A stretch of 64,000 nt of DNA from Streptomyces naganishii JCM 4654 (GTDB taxonomy: Bacteria > Actinomycetota > Actinomycetes > Streptomycetales > Streptomycetaceae). Made by a program: the position numbers and the translations under genes. How positions within the stretch are numbered: the stretch's first letter is position 1; every line of letters starts with the position of its first letter. Positions 43,543-51,345 of the stretch are shown piece by piece. The stretch spans positions 62,001 to 126,000 of the forward strand of contig NZ_BMVF01000019.1 in assembly GCF_014650575.1 (NCBI RefSeq). The letters are read 5' to 3'. Below the pieces are notes generated by a model, which saw only the letters and a list, made by a program, of their open reading frames with translations, did no database searches and was not told the origin of the DNA.

Positions 43543-44094
43543 ATGCTGCACGGCATCGACGTGAGCGCCTACCAGTCGGCGACGTACGGCACGGACGGCC
43601 TCTCCTTCGTCTTCATCAAGGCGACGGAGGGCCGTTCGTACGTCAACTCGCGGCTCAGCGCCCAGACCAAGCACGGCCGCGACGCCGGACTGGTCGTCGG
43701 CTTCTACCACTTCCTCTGGCCGGGCGACGTCACCGCCCAGGCCGAGTACTTCCTCTCGCACGCCCCCGAGAGAGCCGGCGACATCCTCGCCGTCGACTGG
43801 GAGCGCACGGCCGAGGGCACCCACGCGACGAACGCCGAGAAGGACCAGTTCATCCGCAAGGTGAAGGCCCTGCGGCCGCACAACCGGGTGATCCTCTACA
43901 CCAACCGGGACTTCTGGCTCAACGTCGACACCACCTCGTACGCGGGCGACGGCCTGTGGATCGCCGACTACGTGAGCGCCGGCCACCCCCGCATCAAGGC
44001 CAAGTGGCGCTTCCACCAGTACACCGACGAGCCCCACGACCAGAACGTGGCCGACTTCCCCGGCAAGGCGGCCCTGAAGGAGTGGGCGGGCTGA
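43543..44094 (+). CDS. GH25-family lysozyme-like protein without signal peptide
   Basis: A 183-residue glycoside hydrolase family 25 domain. It begins MLHGIDVSAYQS with Asp6, then FVFIKATEGRSY, VVGFYHFLWPG, and ILAVDWERTAEG with the paired acidic residues Asp and Glu that serve as the catalytic centre. It ends GLWIADYVS, RFHQYTDE. The domain is complete, but there is no signal peptide, cell-wall-binding module or membrane helix. This is unusual for a chromosomal muramidase and resembles a phage endolysin domain. No phage genes are nearby. Confidence 0.88.
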   Translation: MLHGIDVSAYQSATYGTDGLSFVFIKATEGRSYVNSRLSAQTKHGRDAGLVVGFYHFLWPGDVTAQAEYFLSHAPERAGDILAVDWERTAEGTHATNAEKDQFIRKVKALRPHNRVILYTNRDFWLNVDTTSYAGDGLWIADYVSAGHPRIKAKWRFHQYTDEPHDQNVADFPGKAALKEWAG

Positions 44095-44138
44095 GCCCGA
44101 GGGCCCGGCGGCCGCCCCTCGCGTCCGTCCGCCGCCCG

Positions 44139-44801
44139 TCAGCCCCGGAAGTCCGCCGGGCGCTCCTTCGGGGCCTGTGCCAGGGCCTCGGTGACGGCCC
44201 GCGTGCCGGCGCGGAGGCCGTAGACGGGGGTGCCGGGCTGCTGGCGCCAGGAGTCGTCGAGGCCGCCCGCGTCGACGGTGTCGAAGCCGATCTCGTCGAT
44301 CAGCGCCCGGACCTTCGCCTTGGCCGCCTCGTCGTCGCCCGCCACCGGCAGGGCCAGGCGGCCGGGGTCGCCGGCCGGGCGGGGGCGGTCGAGGAGGTCC
44401 TGGGCGTAGGTGCCGTTGAACGCCTTGATCACCGGGTGGCCGAGGTGCCGTTCGGTCCAGCGGCTCTCGGTGAGGCCCTCGTCCTCGATGCCGGCGATCC
44501 TGCCGTCGCGCTGCCGGGGGTAGTAGTTGCCGGTGTCGATCACCACGAGGCCCTCGGCCGCCCCGTCGAACAGGCCGGACGGCAGGTCCGGCACCGCCTT
44601 GAGGGGAACGGTGACCACCACGACCTCGGCGCCGCGCGCCGCGTCCTCGACGCGGACGGGGGTCGCGCCGGTCTCCTCGGCCAGTGCCTTGAGGGTCTCG
44701 GGACCGCGTGAGTTGGCCACGGACACGTCGTGGCCGACGGCGGTGAACCGCCGGGTCAGGTTGCCGCCGATGTTGCCCGCGCCGATGATGCCGATCTTCA
44801 T
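44139..44801 (-). CDS. NADP/F420-dependent oxidoreductase-like protein
   Basis: A 220-residue Rossmann protein of the NADPH:F420 oxidoreductase (PF03807) family. The dinucleotide motif is MKIGIIGAGNIGGNLTRRF at the very start, with VSVANSRGPETL, typical of NADP selectivity (Ser-Arg after the second strand). Later blocks are EVVVVTVPLKAVPDL, VVIDTGNYYPRQRDG and HPVIKAFNGTYAQDL. The substrate is not deducible. ATG 44799-44801 is chosen. It is convergent with the GH25 gene. Confidence 0.87.
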   Translation of the reverse strand: MKIGIIGAGNIGGNLTRRFTAVGHDVSVANSRGPETLKALAEETGATPVRVEDAARGAEVVVVTVPLKAVPDLPSGLFDGAAEGLVVIDTGNYYPRQRDGRIAGIEDEGLTESRWTERHLGHPVIKAFNGTYAQDLLDRPRPAGDPGRLALPVAGDDEAAKAKVRALIDEIGFDTVDAGGLDDSWRQQPGTPVYGLRAGTRAVTEALAQAPKERPADFRG

Positions 44802-44916
44802 GTCCGCTCGCCTCGTCCTTCGGGGTCGCTGTCGTGCGCAGCTCTGACGGGGCTGTGCAACCTCCGCGACGGGCGGGCTATTCCGGACCGCGGGGGCGCC
44901 CGCCGCCAAACGGACG

Positions 44917-44932
44917 GGCACCCCCGGGTGCC
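44917..44932 (-). terminator. Short hairpin after the EF-hand gene
   Basis: GGCACCC at 44917-44923 and GGGTGCC at 44926-44932 form a 7-bp palindrome immediately beyond the EF-hand stop codon (44937-44939, read leftward). It could act as a terminator, although the 2-base loop means the central pairs must open. Confidence 0.4.
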
Positions 44933-44936
44933 TGGG

Positions 44937-45149
44937 TCACTTGCTCAGGTACGCCCAGAACTCGTCGAACGACAGGACCTTGTCGCCGTTGAGGTCACGG
45001 GTCTTGATGACGGCCTCGGCCACCGTGTCGGTGACGTTCCAGTCGCCCCCCTGAGCGAGGGCGGACTTGAACTCGGCGGCGGTGATGAAACCGTCGCCGT
45101 CCGCATCGATCCGCTGGAACTCCTTGCGTGCTTCCTCGATGTCCGCCAC
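44937..45149 (-). CDS. Small EF-hand calcium-binding protein
   Basis: A 70-residue calmodulin-like protein with two EF-hand loops: DADGDGFITAAE and DLNGDKVLSFDE. Positions 1, 3, 5 and 12 of each loop carry the expected calcium ligands. It is entirely helical otherwise and has no signal peptide. Streptomyces encode several such small calcium-binding proteins, some linked to aerial growth. GTG at 45147-45149 follows AAGGGGCGG. Confidence 0.93.
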   Translation of the reverse strand: MADIEEARKEFQRIDADGDGFITAAEFKSALAQGGDWNVTDTVAEAVIKTRDLNGDKVLSFDEFWAYLSK

Positions 45150-45208
45150 CGATCCGCCCCTTTGTGTCGCGTCTGCTCTGACGTGCTGTCGTACTGACGC
45201 AGGTCAGA

Positions 45209-46123
45209 TTAACTGCCCGCGCGGCACCTCAGTGCGGCGACCACCCAGGAGAACTCCTCCTCGTACGACGGCAGCGGCTCCAGGCCCTTCAGGGTGGCCG
45301 ACAACCGGCGGTACCGGGCGACGCGTTCGTTCGAGGCGGCCGTCAGGCGCTGAAGTACGGCGGCCGGGTCGGCGTCGCCGATCAGTCCCCGCAGGATCTC
45401 CCCGGCCTCGGGCGCCTCGGGGGCGACGCCCCGGCGCAGTGCCTCGCCGGCGAGCTGCACCAGGCGGCTCATGAACCACAGGGAGGTGCCCGCCGGGACG
45501 TCCGGGCCCCGGTCGGCCGCGTTGAACTCGATCATCCTGCGCATCAGGGCGCGGAACTCCGGGTCCTGGATCAGCTCGGCCAGCTCCACCCACGCGTCCA
45601 CCTGCTCCGGCGTGGGGTCGTCCGGGAGGTCCGCCGTGGCGAACCGGAGCCGGGTGCGGATGTCGGGGTCGGCCGTGTCGAGCCCCTCGAAGACCTCCGC
45701 CATGAAGTCGTCGATGATCCGTTTGCGTTCGGCCGCCGACAGCCGTGCCAGTCTGTTCATCAAGGTCGTCTCCTGTGCGCTCGAGCCTCGCCGGGCCACG
45801 CTCGACAGCACCGCGCGGGTCACCTTCAGCGATCTGATCTGCGCGTCCAGCGCCGCCACATGCGCCTCGGCGACCTGGGCCACGGTGCGCTCCCCCGAGA
45901 GCACCGTGCGCACGTCGTCCAGGCCGAGGCCCAGCTCGCGCAGGGTGCGGATCAGCTCCAGGCGGGCCACACAGGCCGCGTCGTAGAGGCGGTAGCCGCC
46001 GGGCGAGCGGGCCACCGGGGGCAGGGCGCCCTCGTCGGACCAGTAGCGGATGGTCCGCACGGTCAGTCCGGTGGCCCGCGCCAGGTCGCCGATGGTGAGG
46101 AGTGCGGTGCCGTCGTCGTTCAC
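45209..46123 (-). CDS. MerR-family transcriptional regulator
   Basis: A 304-residue regulator. The N-terminal MerR winged helix is LLTIGDLARATGLTVRTIRYWSDEGALPPVARSPGGYRLYD, and the dimerisation helix lies near residues 80-120. A long helical C-terminal domain follows that lacks the cysteine motifs of metal sensors, so a small-molecule ligand or none is likely. GTG at 46121-46123 is chosen. It lies 40 bases after the propeller-lipoprotein gene on the same strand, so it may be cotranscribed with it. Confidence 0.9.
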   Translation of the reverse strand: MNDDGTALLTIGDLARATGLTVRTIRYWSDEGALPPVARSPGGYRLYDAACVARLELIRTLRELGLGLDDVRTVLSGERTVAQVAEAHVAALDAQIRSLKVTRAVLSSVARRGSSAQETTLMNRLARLSAAERKRIIDDFMAEVFEGLDTADPDIRTRLRFATADLPDDPTPEQVDAWVELAELIQDPEFRALMRRMIEFNAADRGPDVPAGTSLWFMSRLVQLAGEALRRGVAPEAPEAGEILRGLIGDADPAAVLQRLTAASNERVARYRRLSATLKGLEPLPSYEEEFSWVVAALRCRAGS

Positions 46124-46163
46124 GTACGCGAGTCTGGGGCTTCCAGCGGGTGGAGACTCAAGC

Positions 46164-47363
46164 TCAGCGGAAGATGCCGGTGTGGCCGAGCGAGTAGCGG
46201 CCCGGCTGGGGGTAGACCGCGAGGCCGTGCGGGCCGCTGCCGACCTTGATGCGGGCCAGCTGCTCGCCGGTGCGGGTGTCGATGGCGTAGACCTCGGAGT
46301 TGTAGCGGCCCGAGAGCCACAGCACCTTGCCGTCGGCCGAGACTCCGCCCATGTCGGGACTGCCGCCGTGGGGCAGGCGCCACTTCTTGGTGAGCTTGTC
46401 CTGGGTGAAGTCGAAGACGGAGATGGTGCCCTCACCCCGGTTGGAGACGTACATCTCCCGGGAGTCGCGGCTGATGTAGAGGCCGTGGGCGCCCTTGCCG
46501 GTGTGCAGGAACGAGGGCTTGCCGAAGGTGGCGCCGTCCAGGATCCACAGGCCGTCGGCGACCATGTCGGCGACGTAGAACTTCTTGCCGTCGGGCGAGA
46601 CCTTCACGTCCTGCGGCATGGCGCCGTGGAAGTCCAGCTTCTGCCGGCCGACGACCTCCATGCGCGCGGTGTCGACCTTGAGCAGCTCGCCGCTGAACTC
46701 GCAGGAGACGATGAAGTAGCGGCCGTCCAGGGAGAAGTCGGCGTGGTTGACGCCGGCGCAGCTGACCGGGACGGTCTTGACCCGCTTCATGGTGTGCGCG
46801 TCGCGGAAGACCAGCTGGCGGTCCTTGGAGGCCATCACCACGGCGTACTTGCCGTCGGGCGTGAAGTAGAGGTTGTACGGGTCGTGCACGTCGACGGGCT
46901 TGCCCGCCTTGCCGGTCTTCGGGTCGATGGGGGTCAGCGAGTTGCCGAGGTCGTTGTTGACCCAGAGGGTCTTCAGGTCCCAGGACGGCACGACGTGCTG
47001 CGGCTGGCGGCCCACCGGGATCGTCTCGATGACCTTGTACGTCGCCGGGTCGATGACCGTGACGGTGTCGGAGTTGGTGTTGGGGACGTAGATCCGGGAC
47101 GGGAAGTCCTTGACCACGGGCGAGAGCTTGCCCGGGCGGTCGGCGGCGTAGACGTCGGTGGGATCCAGGACGGGCGGCATGCCGGGCAGGCCGTCGGTCT
47201 GCTGCTTGGGCGGCTGGGGATTGACGGGCGCCTTGCTGCCGAGCGCCTCGTCGGCGTGGTGGCCCGAGCCGCCGCTGTCGCAGCCGGACAGCGCGGCCAG
47301 CGCGGCGCAGACGGCGCCGGCGATCAGGGCGCGGGTGATGCGGGAGGGTGACGTGGAAGGCAT
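46164..47363 (-). CDS. YncE/YVTN-type beta-propeller lipoprotein
   Basis: A 399-residue exported lipoprotein. The lipobox is AALSGC, followed by a Ser/Gly/His linker (DSGGSGHHADE). The mature protein is a seven-bladed propeller of YVTN-type repeats: IYVPNTNSDTVTVIDPATYKVIETIPVGRQPQHVVPS, LYFTPDGKYAVV, MYVSNRGEGTISVFDF, and VYAIDTRTGEQLARIKVGSGPHGLAV. Such propellers usually scaffold binding; no catalytic residues are seen. Its ATG overlaps the deacetylase stop (ATGA), so the two are translationally coupled. Confidence 0.9.
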   Translation of the reverse strand: MPSTSPSRITRALIAGAVCAALAALSGCDSGGSGHHADEALGSKAPVNPQPPKQQTDGLPGMPPVLDPTDVYAADRPGKLSPVVKDFPSRIYVPNTNSDTVTVIDPATYKVIETIPVGRQPQHVVPSWDLKTLWVNNDLGNSLTPIDPKTGKAGKPVDVHDPYNLYFTPDGKYAVVMASKDRQLVFRDAHTMKRVKTVPVSCAGVNHADFSLDGRYFIVSCEFSGELLKVDTARMEVVGRQKLDFHGAMPQDVKVSPDGKKFYVADMVADGLWILDGATFGKPSFLHTGKGAHGLYISRDSREMYVSNRGEGTISVFDFTQDKLTKKWRLPHGGSPDMGGVSADGKVLWLSGRYNSEVYAIDTRTGEQLARIKVGSGPHGLAVYPQPGRYSLGHTGIFR

Positions 47364-48181
47364 CAGCTCAGCAGCTCCGTGGTGGTGACCGCGTGCAGTC
47401 CGCGGCGGTCGAGTTCTTTGAGTACGTCGGGGAGGGCGGCGACCGTGTCCGGGTACCCGAAGTGCATGCTGACCACGGAGCCGCCGCGGGCTTCGGCCAG
47501 AACCTTGCGGACGACGGCGGGGGCGCCCGGCCGGGTGTAGTCGAGGGAGTCGACGTCGTAGGAGAGCACGTGCGGGTATCCGGCGCCGTGCGCGAGCCGC
47601 TGGACCAGCGGGGAGGCGGTCGGGGCGCGGGAGGGGCGGAACCAGGTGCCGATGGACCCGGTGAGCCGCTTCAGGCGGTCGGCGCAGCCGGTGATCTCCG
47701 CGCGGGCGTCGGTCTCGGACATGGCGTTGACGGCCAGGTGGCGCTGGGTGTGGTTGCCGAGGTCGTGACCGCCGTCGAGGATCCGGCGGGCCATCTCGGG
47801 GTGCTCGTCGAGCCAGGTGCCGACGGCGAGCACGGTGAGGCGGGCCCCGTGCTTCTCGGCCGTGGCCAGCAGGGCGCGGGCGATCCCGGGGTCGCCCTGG
47901 CCGTGGAAGGTGAGGGCGAGGCGGGGCTTGTCGCGCGGGCCGTGGGTGATCTGGGCGGGCTCGCCCGGGAAGGCGCGCGGGGCGGGCGCGGCGAGCGGGG
48001 GGGCGGAGGTGCGCGCGTCCGTGTGCGAGGGGTCGGCGGCAGCACCGGAGGCGGCGGAGTCCGGGGCGGGGTGCGGGGCGGTGCCGGCCGCGGAACACCC
48101 GGCGCCGAGGACACCCCCGGCGACGAGCCCGGCCCCGGCCCTCAGCACACCGCGTCGATCGGTCGTGGTCACCCGAACCAT
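47363..48181 (-). CDS. Polysaccharide deacetylase-like lipoprotein with altered motif 1
   Basis: A 272-residue protein with a twin-arginine lipoprotein signal (DRRGVLRAGAGLVAGGVLGAGC). The NodB-homology domain shows LTFHGQGDPGIARALL in place of the canonical TFDDGP motif, then DLGNHTQRH (the metal-binding H-x3-H motif 2) and WFRPSRAP (motif 3). The two aspartates of motif 1, the catalytic base and a metal ligand, are replaced by His-Gly. It may use a different mechanism or be a non-catalytic glycan-binding protein. It is coupled by ATGA to the propeller lipoprotein. ATG 48179-48181 lacks a clear ribosome-binding site; GTG 48172 is the alternative. Confidence 0.85.
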   Translation of the reverse strand: MVRVTTTDRRGVLRAGAGLVAGGVLGAGCSAAGTAPHPAPDSAASGAAADPSHTDARTSAPPLAAPAPRAFPGEPAQITHGPRDKPRLALTFHGQGDPGIARALLATAEKHGARLTVLAVGTWLDEHPEMARRILDGGHDLGNHTQRHLAVNAMSETDARAEITGCADRLKRLTGSIGTWFRPSRAPTASPLVQRLAHGAGYPHVLSYDVDSLDYTRPGAPAVVRKVLAEARGGSVVSMHFGYPDTVAALPDVLKELDRRGLHAVTTTELLS

Positions 48182-48252
48182 TTAAGAGGGGCGAGGTAAG
48201 AAAACGGGCGATTCACACGTATGGAGCGCCGGGTGAGCCTCGGTCAGCGCGG

Positions 48253-48756
48253 TCAGCGGTCCGCCACGCGCATCTCGAACCAGGTGGTCTTGCCCCGGGG
48301 CAGCAGGTCCACGCCCCAGCGGTCGGCGAGTTTGTCGACGAGGAACAGGCCCCGGCCGCTGACGTCGAGTTCCTGAACGGGCATCAGGCAGGGCAGTCCC
48401 CGGGAGGGGTCGCGGACCTCTATGCGGATCCAGCCGCGGCGGCGGCGCATGCGCAGCCCGAACACCCGGGCGCCGGTGTGCCGTACGGCGTTGCCGACGA
48501 GCTCGGAGACGAGCAGGACGACGTCCTCCGCCAGCATCGGACTCAGTGCCCACTGCCGCAGGACCACGACCTGGGCGAGCCGGCGGGCGGTGGCGGCGGA
48601 CTCGGGACGGGACGGGAGCGGAACCTCCGACTCCGTGGGGTTGCCGTACAGCTCCAGCGCCTTGAGCGCGCCTTCGTCCTCGACCGCTGGCGACCAGCGC
48701 GCCGCGGTCGCACGTGCCGGTCCCCGCGGCTGTCCCATGCCTTCCAGCCCCGCCAT
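48253..48756 (-). CDS. RsbW-like ATP-binding anti-sigma/regulatory protein
   Basis: A 167-residue GHKL ATPase-domain protein. The N box is VVLLVSELVGNAVRHTGAR, the G1 region EVRDPSRGLP, and the G2 region SGRGLFLVDKLADRWGVD. The final KTTWFEMRV is typical of Streptomyces SpoIIAB/RsbW-like proteins. No sigma factor or XRE/DUF397 partner lies beside it. I chose ATG 48754-48756 over a farther ATG at 48861, whose extension is low-complexity. Confidence 0.85.
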   Translation of the reverse strand: MAGLEGMGQPRGPARATAARWSPAVEDEGALKALELYGNPTESEVPLPSRPESAATARRLAQVVVLRQWALSPMLAEDVVLLVSELVGNAVRHTGARVFGLRMRRRRGWIRIEVRDPSRGLPCLMPVQELDVSGRGLFLVDKLADRWGVDLLPRGKTTWFEMRVADR

Positions 48757-49061
48757 GCCCCCATCATGGCCGTCCCCAGGCCCCTCCGGGGCCGTTCCTG
48801 CGGAATACGCCCGGTCGGGGCCCCCTCGCACCCGCATTCGCCCGACATATGCCAAAGGCATTTCGGGGGTCGCCGCAACCTGGCTGACCTGCGTGGACGG
48901 GGTGCTTTACCGCGACTGGGCCGCTCCCCCGACAAGACACGCTTAAGGCTGCCTTAAGGCGGCCATAAACCGCCCCATCGGGGGAACCGGACCAGACACG
49001 GCGTCAACAGCAAGTGTCCTGCGGTCCCTTTATGTCCCCGCCCGTCCCAGGCGGATCCGGC

Positions 49062-49829
49062 TCAGAGGAACTTGGCCTTGCCCGGCCCCTCCTCCACGAA
49101 GCTGCGCATCCCGCGCTCGCGGTCCTCGGTGGCGAACAGGCCCGCGAACCAGTTCCGCTCCACGGCGAGTCCGGTCTCGATGTCGGTCTCCAGGCCCGTG
49201 TCGACCGACTCCTTGGCGGCGCGCAGCGCGATCGCCGGCCCCTTGGCGAGCCGGGCGGCCCACGCGTGCGCGGCCTCGTAGACCTCGCCGGCCGGGACGA
49301 CACGGTCCACCAGGCCCAGCGTCAGGGCCTCGTCCGCCTTGACCTGACGGCCCGTGAAGATGAGGTCCTTGGCCTTGGAGGGGCCGATCAGCCGGGACAG
49401 CCGCTGGGTGCCGCCGGCGCCCGGGATCAGGCCGAGCAGGATCTCCGGCTGGCCGAGCTTCGCGTTCTCCCCGGCGATGCGGTAGTCGGCGCAGAGGGCG
49501 AGTTCGCAGCCGCCGCCGAGCGCGTAGCCGGTGACCGCGGCGACCACCGGCTTGGGGATGCGGGCCACGGCGGTGAAGGAGTCCTGGAGGGCGCGGGCGC
49601 GCAGGACCATCGCCGCGTGGTCCATCACCTGCATCTCCTTGATGTCCGCGCCGGCCGCGAACACCTTCTCCCCGCCGTAGATGACCACGGCGCGCACGTC
49701 CTCGCGGCGGGTGGCCTCCTCGGCGAGTTCCCTGAGCCGGTCCTGCGTGGCGACGTCGAGCGCGTTCATGGGCGGGCGGTCGAGGCGGAGGGTGCCGACA
49801 CCGTCCGCCACTTCGAGGGTTACGGTCAT
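49062..49829 (-). CDS. Enoyl-CoA hydratase/isomerase
   Basis: A 255-residue crotonase-fold enzyme. FAAGADIKEM carries the oxyanion-hole segment, and ALGGGCELALCADYRIAGENAKLGQPEILLGLIPGAGGTQRLSRL carries the two conserved glutamates. It probably hydrates trans-2-enoyl-CoA in fatty-acid beta-oxidation. The length and motifs are normal. ATG is at 49827-49829. The region 48862-49061 between it and the RsbW-like gene contains only a small CTTAAGG/CCTTAAG repeat (48942-48958) and no gene. Confidence 0.94.
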   Translation of the reverse strand: MTVTLEVADGVGTLRLDRPPMNALDVATQDRLRELAEEATRREDVRAVVIYGGEKVFAAGADIKEMQVMDHAAMVLRARALQDSFTAVARIPKPVVAAVTGYALGGGCELALCADYRIAGENAKLGQPEILLGLIPGAGGTQRLSRLIGPSKAKDLIFTGRQVKADEALTLGLVDRVVPAGEVYEAAHAWAARLAKGPAIALRAAKESVDTGLETDIETGLAVERNWFAGLFATEDRERGMRSFVEEGPGKAKFL

Positions 49830-49859
49830 GGGAAGCAGGTTAACGGCGACTAACGACAG

Positions 49860-49891
49860 CCGGCCCGGTGCGGTCGATCACACCGGGCCGG
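49860..49891 (-). terminator. 11-bp hairpin terminator after the first L,D-transpeptidase gene
   Basis: CCGGCCCGGTG at 49860-49870 pairs with CACCGGGCCGG at 49881-49891 around a 10-base loop. It lies 53 bases beyond the stop at 49944, between that gene and the enoyl-CoA hydratase gene, all on the minus strand. Confidence 0.7.
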
Positions 49892-49943
49892 GGCGGTACG
49901 GGCCCACTCCCCCGGAGCCGTACGGGCCGTCAGGAGGGGGCGC

Positions 49944-51179
49944 TCACGCCTTCCACGCGTCCCAGGACATGTTCCAGCCGTTGAGCCCGTTGGCCGGGTC
50001 GACGGTGCGGTCGTGGGAGTTCTTGACGACGACCACGTCGCCGACCATCGAGTGGTTGAAGAACCAGGCGGCCGGCACCCCGCTGTCGTAGCCGCCGCGC
50101 ACGTCGCGCAGGCCGACGCAGCCGTGGCTGGCGTTGTAGTTGCCGAAGGCGTCGCCGCCCCAGTAGTTGCCGTGGATGAAGGTGCCCGAGGTGGTCAGGC
50201 GCATGGCGTGCGGGACGTCCTTGATGTCGTACTCGCCGCCGTAGCCGACCGTCTCGCCGTTCATGCGGGTGACCGCCAGCTTCTCGCTGATGACCATCTG
50301 GCCGCTCCACGTGTCGTAGCCGGGCTTGCCGGTGGTGACGGGGATGGTCTTGACGACCTTGCCGTCGTGCATGACCTTCATCGTGTGCTTGGCCGCGTCC
50401 ACGACGGAGACCTGGTCGCGGCCGATGGTGAAGGAGATGGTCTTGGTCTGCTTGCCGTAGACGCCGGGGCGGCCCTCGACGCCGTCCAGGCTGAGCTTGA
50501 CGGTGACCTTGGTGCCGGCCTTCCAGTAGTGCTCGGGGCGGAAGTCGAGGCGGTCGTTGCCGAACCAGTGGCCCTCGACGTCGACGGCCGGCTCCGTCTT
50601 GATCTGGATGGCCTTCTTCACGGCGTCGGGGTGCGTGATGCCCCGGGTGAAGTTGACGGTGAAGGGCATGCCGACGCCGACCGTGGAGCCGTCCTCGGGC
50701 GTGAAGTTGCCGACGAAGGTGTTCTGCGGGGTCAGCGTGGTGAAGCTGGAGTCCTCGGCGGCCTGGCGGCCGGCGGAGTCCTTGGCGACCGCGTGGACGG
50801 TGTAGCGGGTCGAGGCGGCCAGGTGGGTGGACGGCGTCCAGGAGGTGCCGTCGCCGGACAGCGTCCCGGGTATCGCGGTGCCCTTGGCGTCCTTGACGAC
50901 GACCTGGGTGAGCCGGCCCTTGCTCGCGCCGACCTTGAGCGTCCCGCTGGTGTCGACGGACTTGGCGCCGTCCTTGGGCGCGATGGTGACGACCGCCTGC
51001 GACTGCTTGCTCCGTTCCGTGCCGGAGCCCTTGCCCCCGCCGCCGGCTGACCCCGGGCCCGAGCCGCCCCCGCCGCACGCGGTGACCGCGAGGAGCAGCG
51101 CGCCCGACACGAGTGCCAGCGCCCCCCTGCGACGTCCCCGCGCGTCCACCGAAGCCCCCGATATCGGCCGCACGTTCAA
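49944..51179 (-). CDS. L,D-transpeptidase with Ig-like domains (lipoprotein), copy 1
   Basis: A 411-residue lipoprotein that makes 3-3 cross-links in peptidoglycan. The lipobox is LLLAVTAC, then a Gly/Ser linker. Two bacterial Ig-like domains follow (APKDGAKSVDTSGTLKV...; TPEDGSTVGVGMPFTVNF), then the YkuD catalytic domain: IHGNYWGG...YNASHGCVGLRDV with the S-H-G-C nucleophile. A C-terminal subdomain (DPANGLNGWNMSWDAW) resembles mycobacterial LdtMt2. TTG at 51177-51179 is chosen because GGGGAGGGGAG ends 6 bases upstream; GTG 51173 is less well spaced. It is downstream of a second homologous copy. Confidence 0.93.
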   Translation of the reverse strand: MNVRPISGASVDARGRRRGALALVSGALLLAVTACGGGGSGPGSAGGGGKGSGTERSKQSQAVVTIAPKDGAKSVDTSGTLKVGASKGRLTQVVVKDAKGTAIPGTLSGDGTSWTPSTHLAASTRYTVHAVAKDSAGRQAAEDSSFTTLTPQNTFVGNFTPEDGSTVGVGMPFTVNFTRGITHPDAVKKAIQIKTEPAVDVEGHWFGNDRLDFRPEHYWKAGTKVTVKLSLDGVEGRPGVYGKQTKTISFTIGRDQVSVVDAAKHTMKVMHDGKVVKTIPVTTGKPGYDTWSGQMVISEKLAVTRMNGETVGYGGEYDIKDVPHAMRLTTSGTFIHGNYWGGDAFGNYNASHGCVGLRDVRGGYDSGVPAAWFFNHSMVGDVVVVKNSHDRTVDPANGLNGWNMSWDAWKA

Positions 51180-51345
51180 GTTGTTCTCCCCTCCCCGGGC
51201 CGGTCCACGACCCGCGCCCCGGCGCGCCTCCCGCGCGCCCTGGCGCATAGTAACCACAAGGTCAGGGGCAAGTTGTCAGACGAATGTCACTGTTCCGTCC
51301 CAACTGCGACCACTCGTGGACCGGTTCCAGGGCCCACCCCGCCGG

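Noticed and set aside
43543..44094. Prophage remnant suggested by the GH25 gene
   Set aside because: No integrase, terminase, capsid, tail or holin gene is nearby, and composition matches the surroundings.
48942..48958. CTTAAGG-CTG-CCTTAAG repeat as an operator
   Set aside because: The arms are short, it is not close to a clear promoter, and no regulator gene is adjacent.
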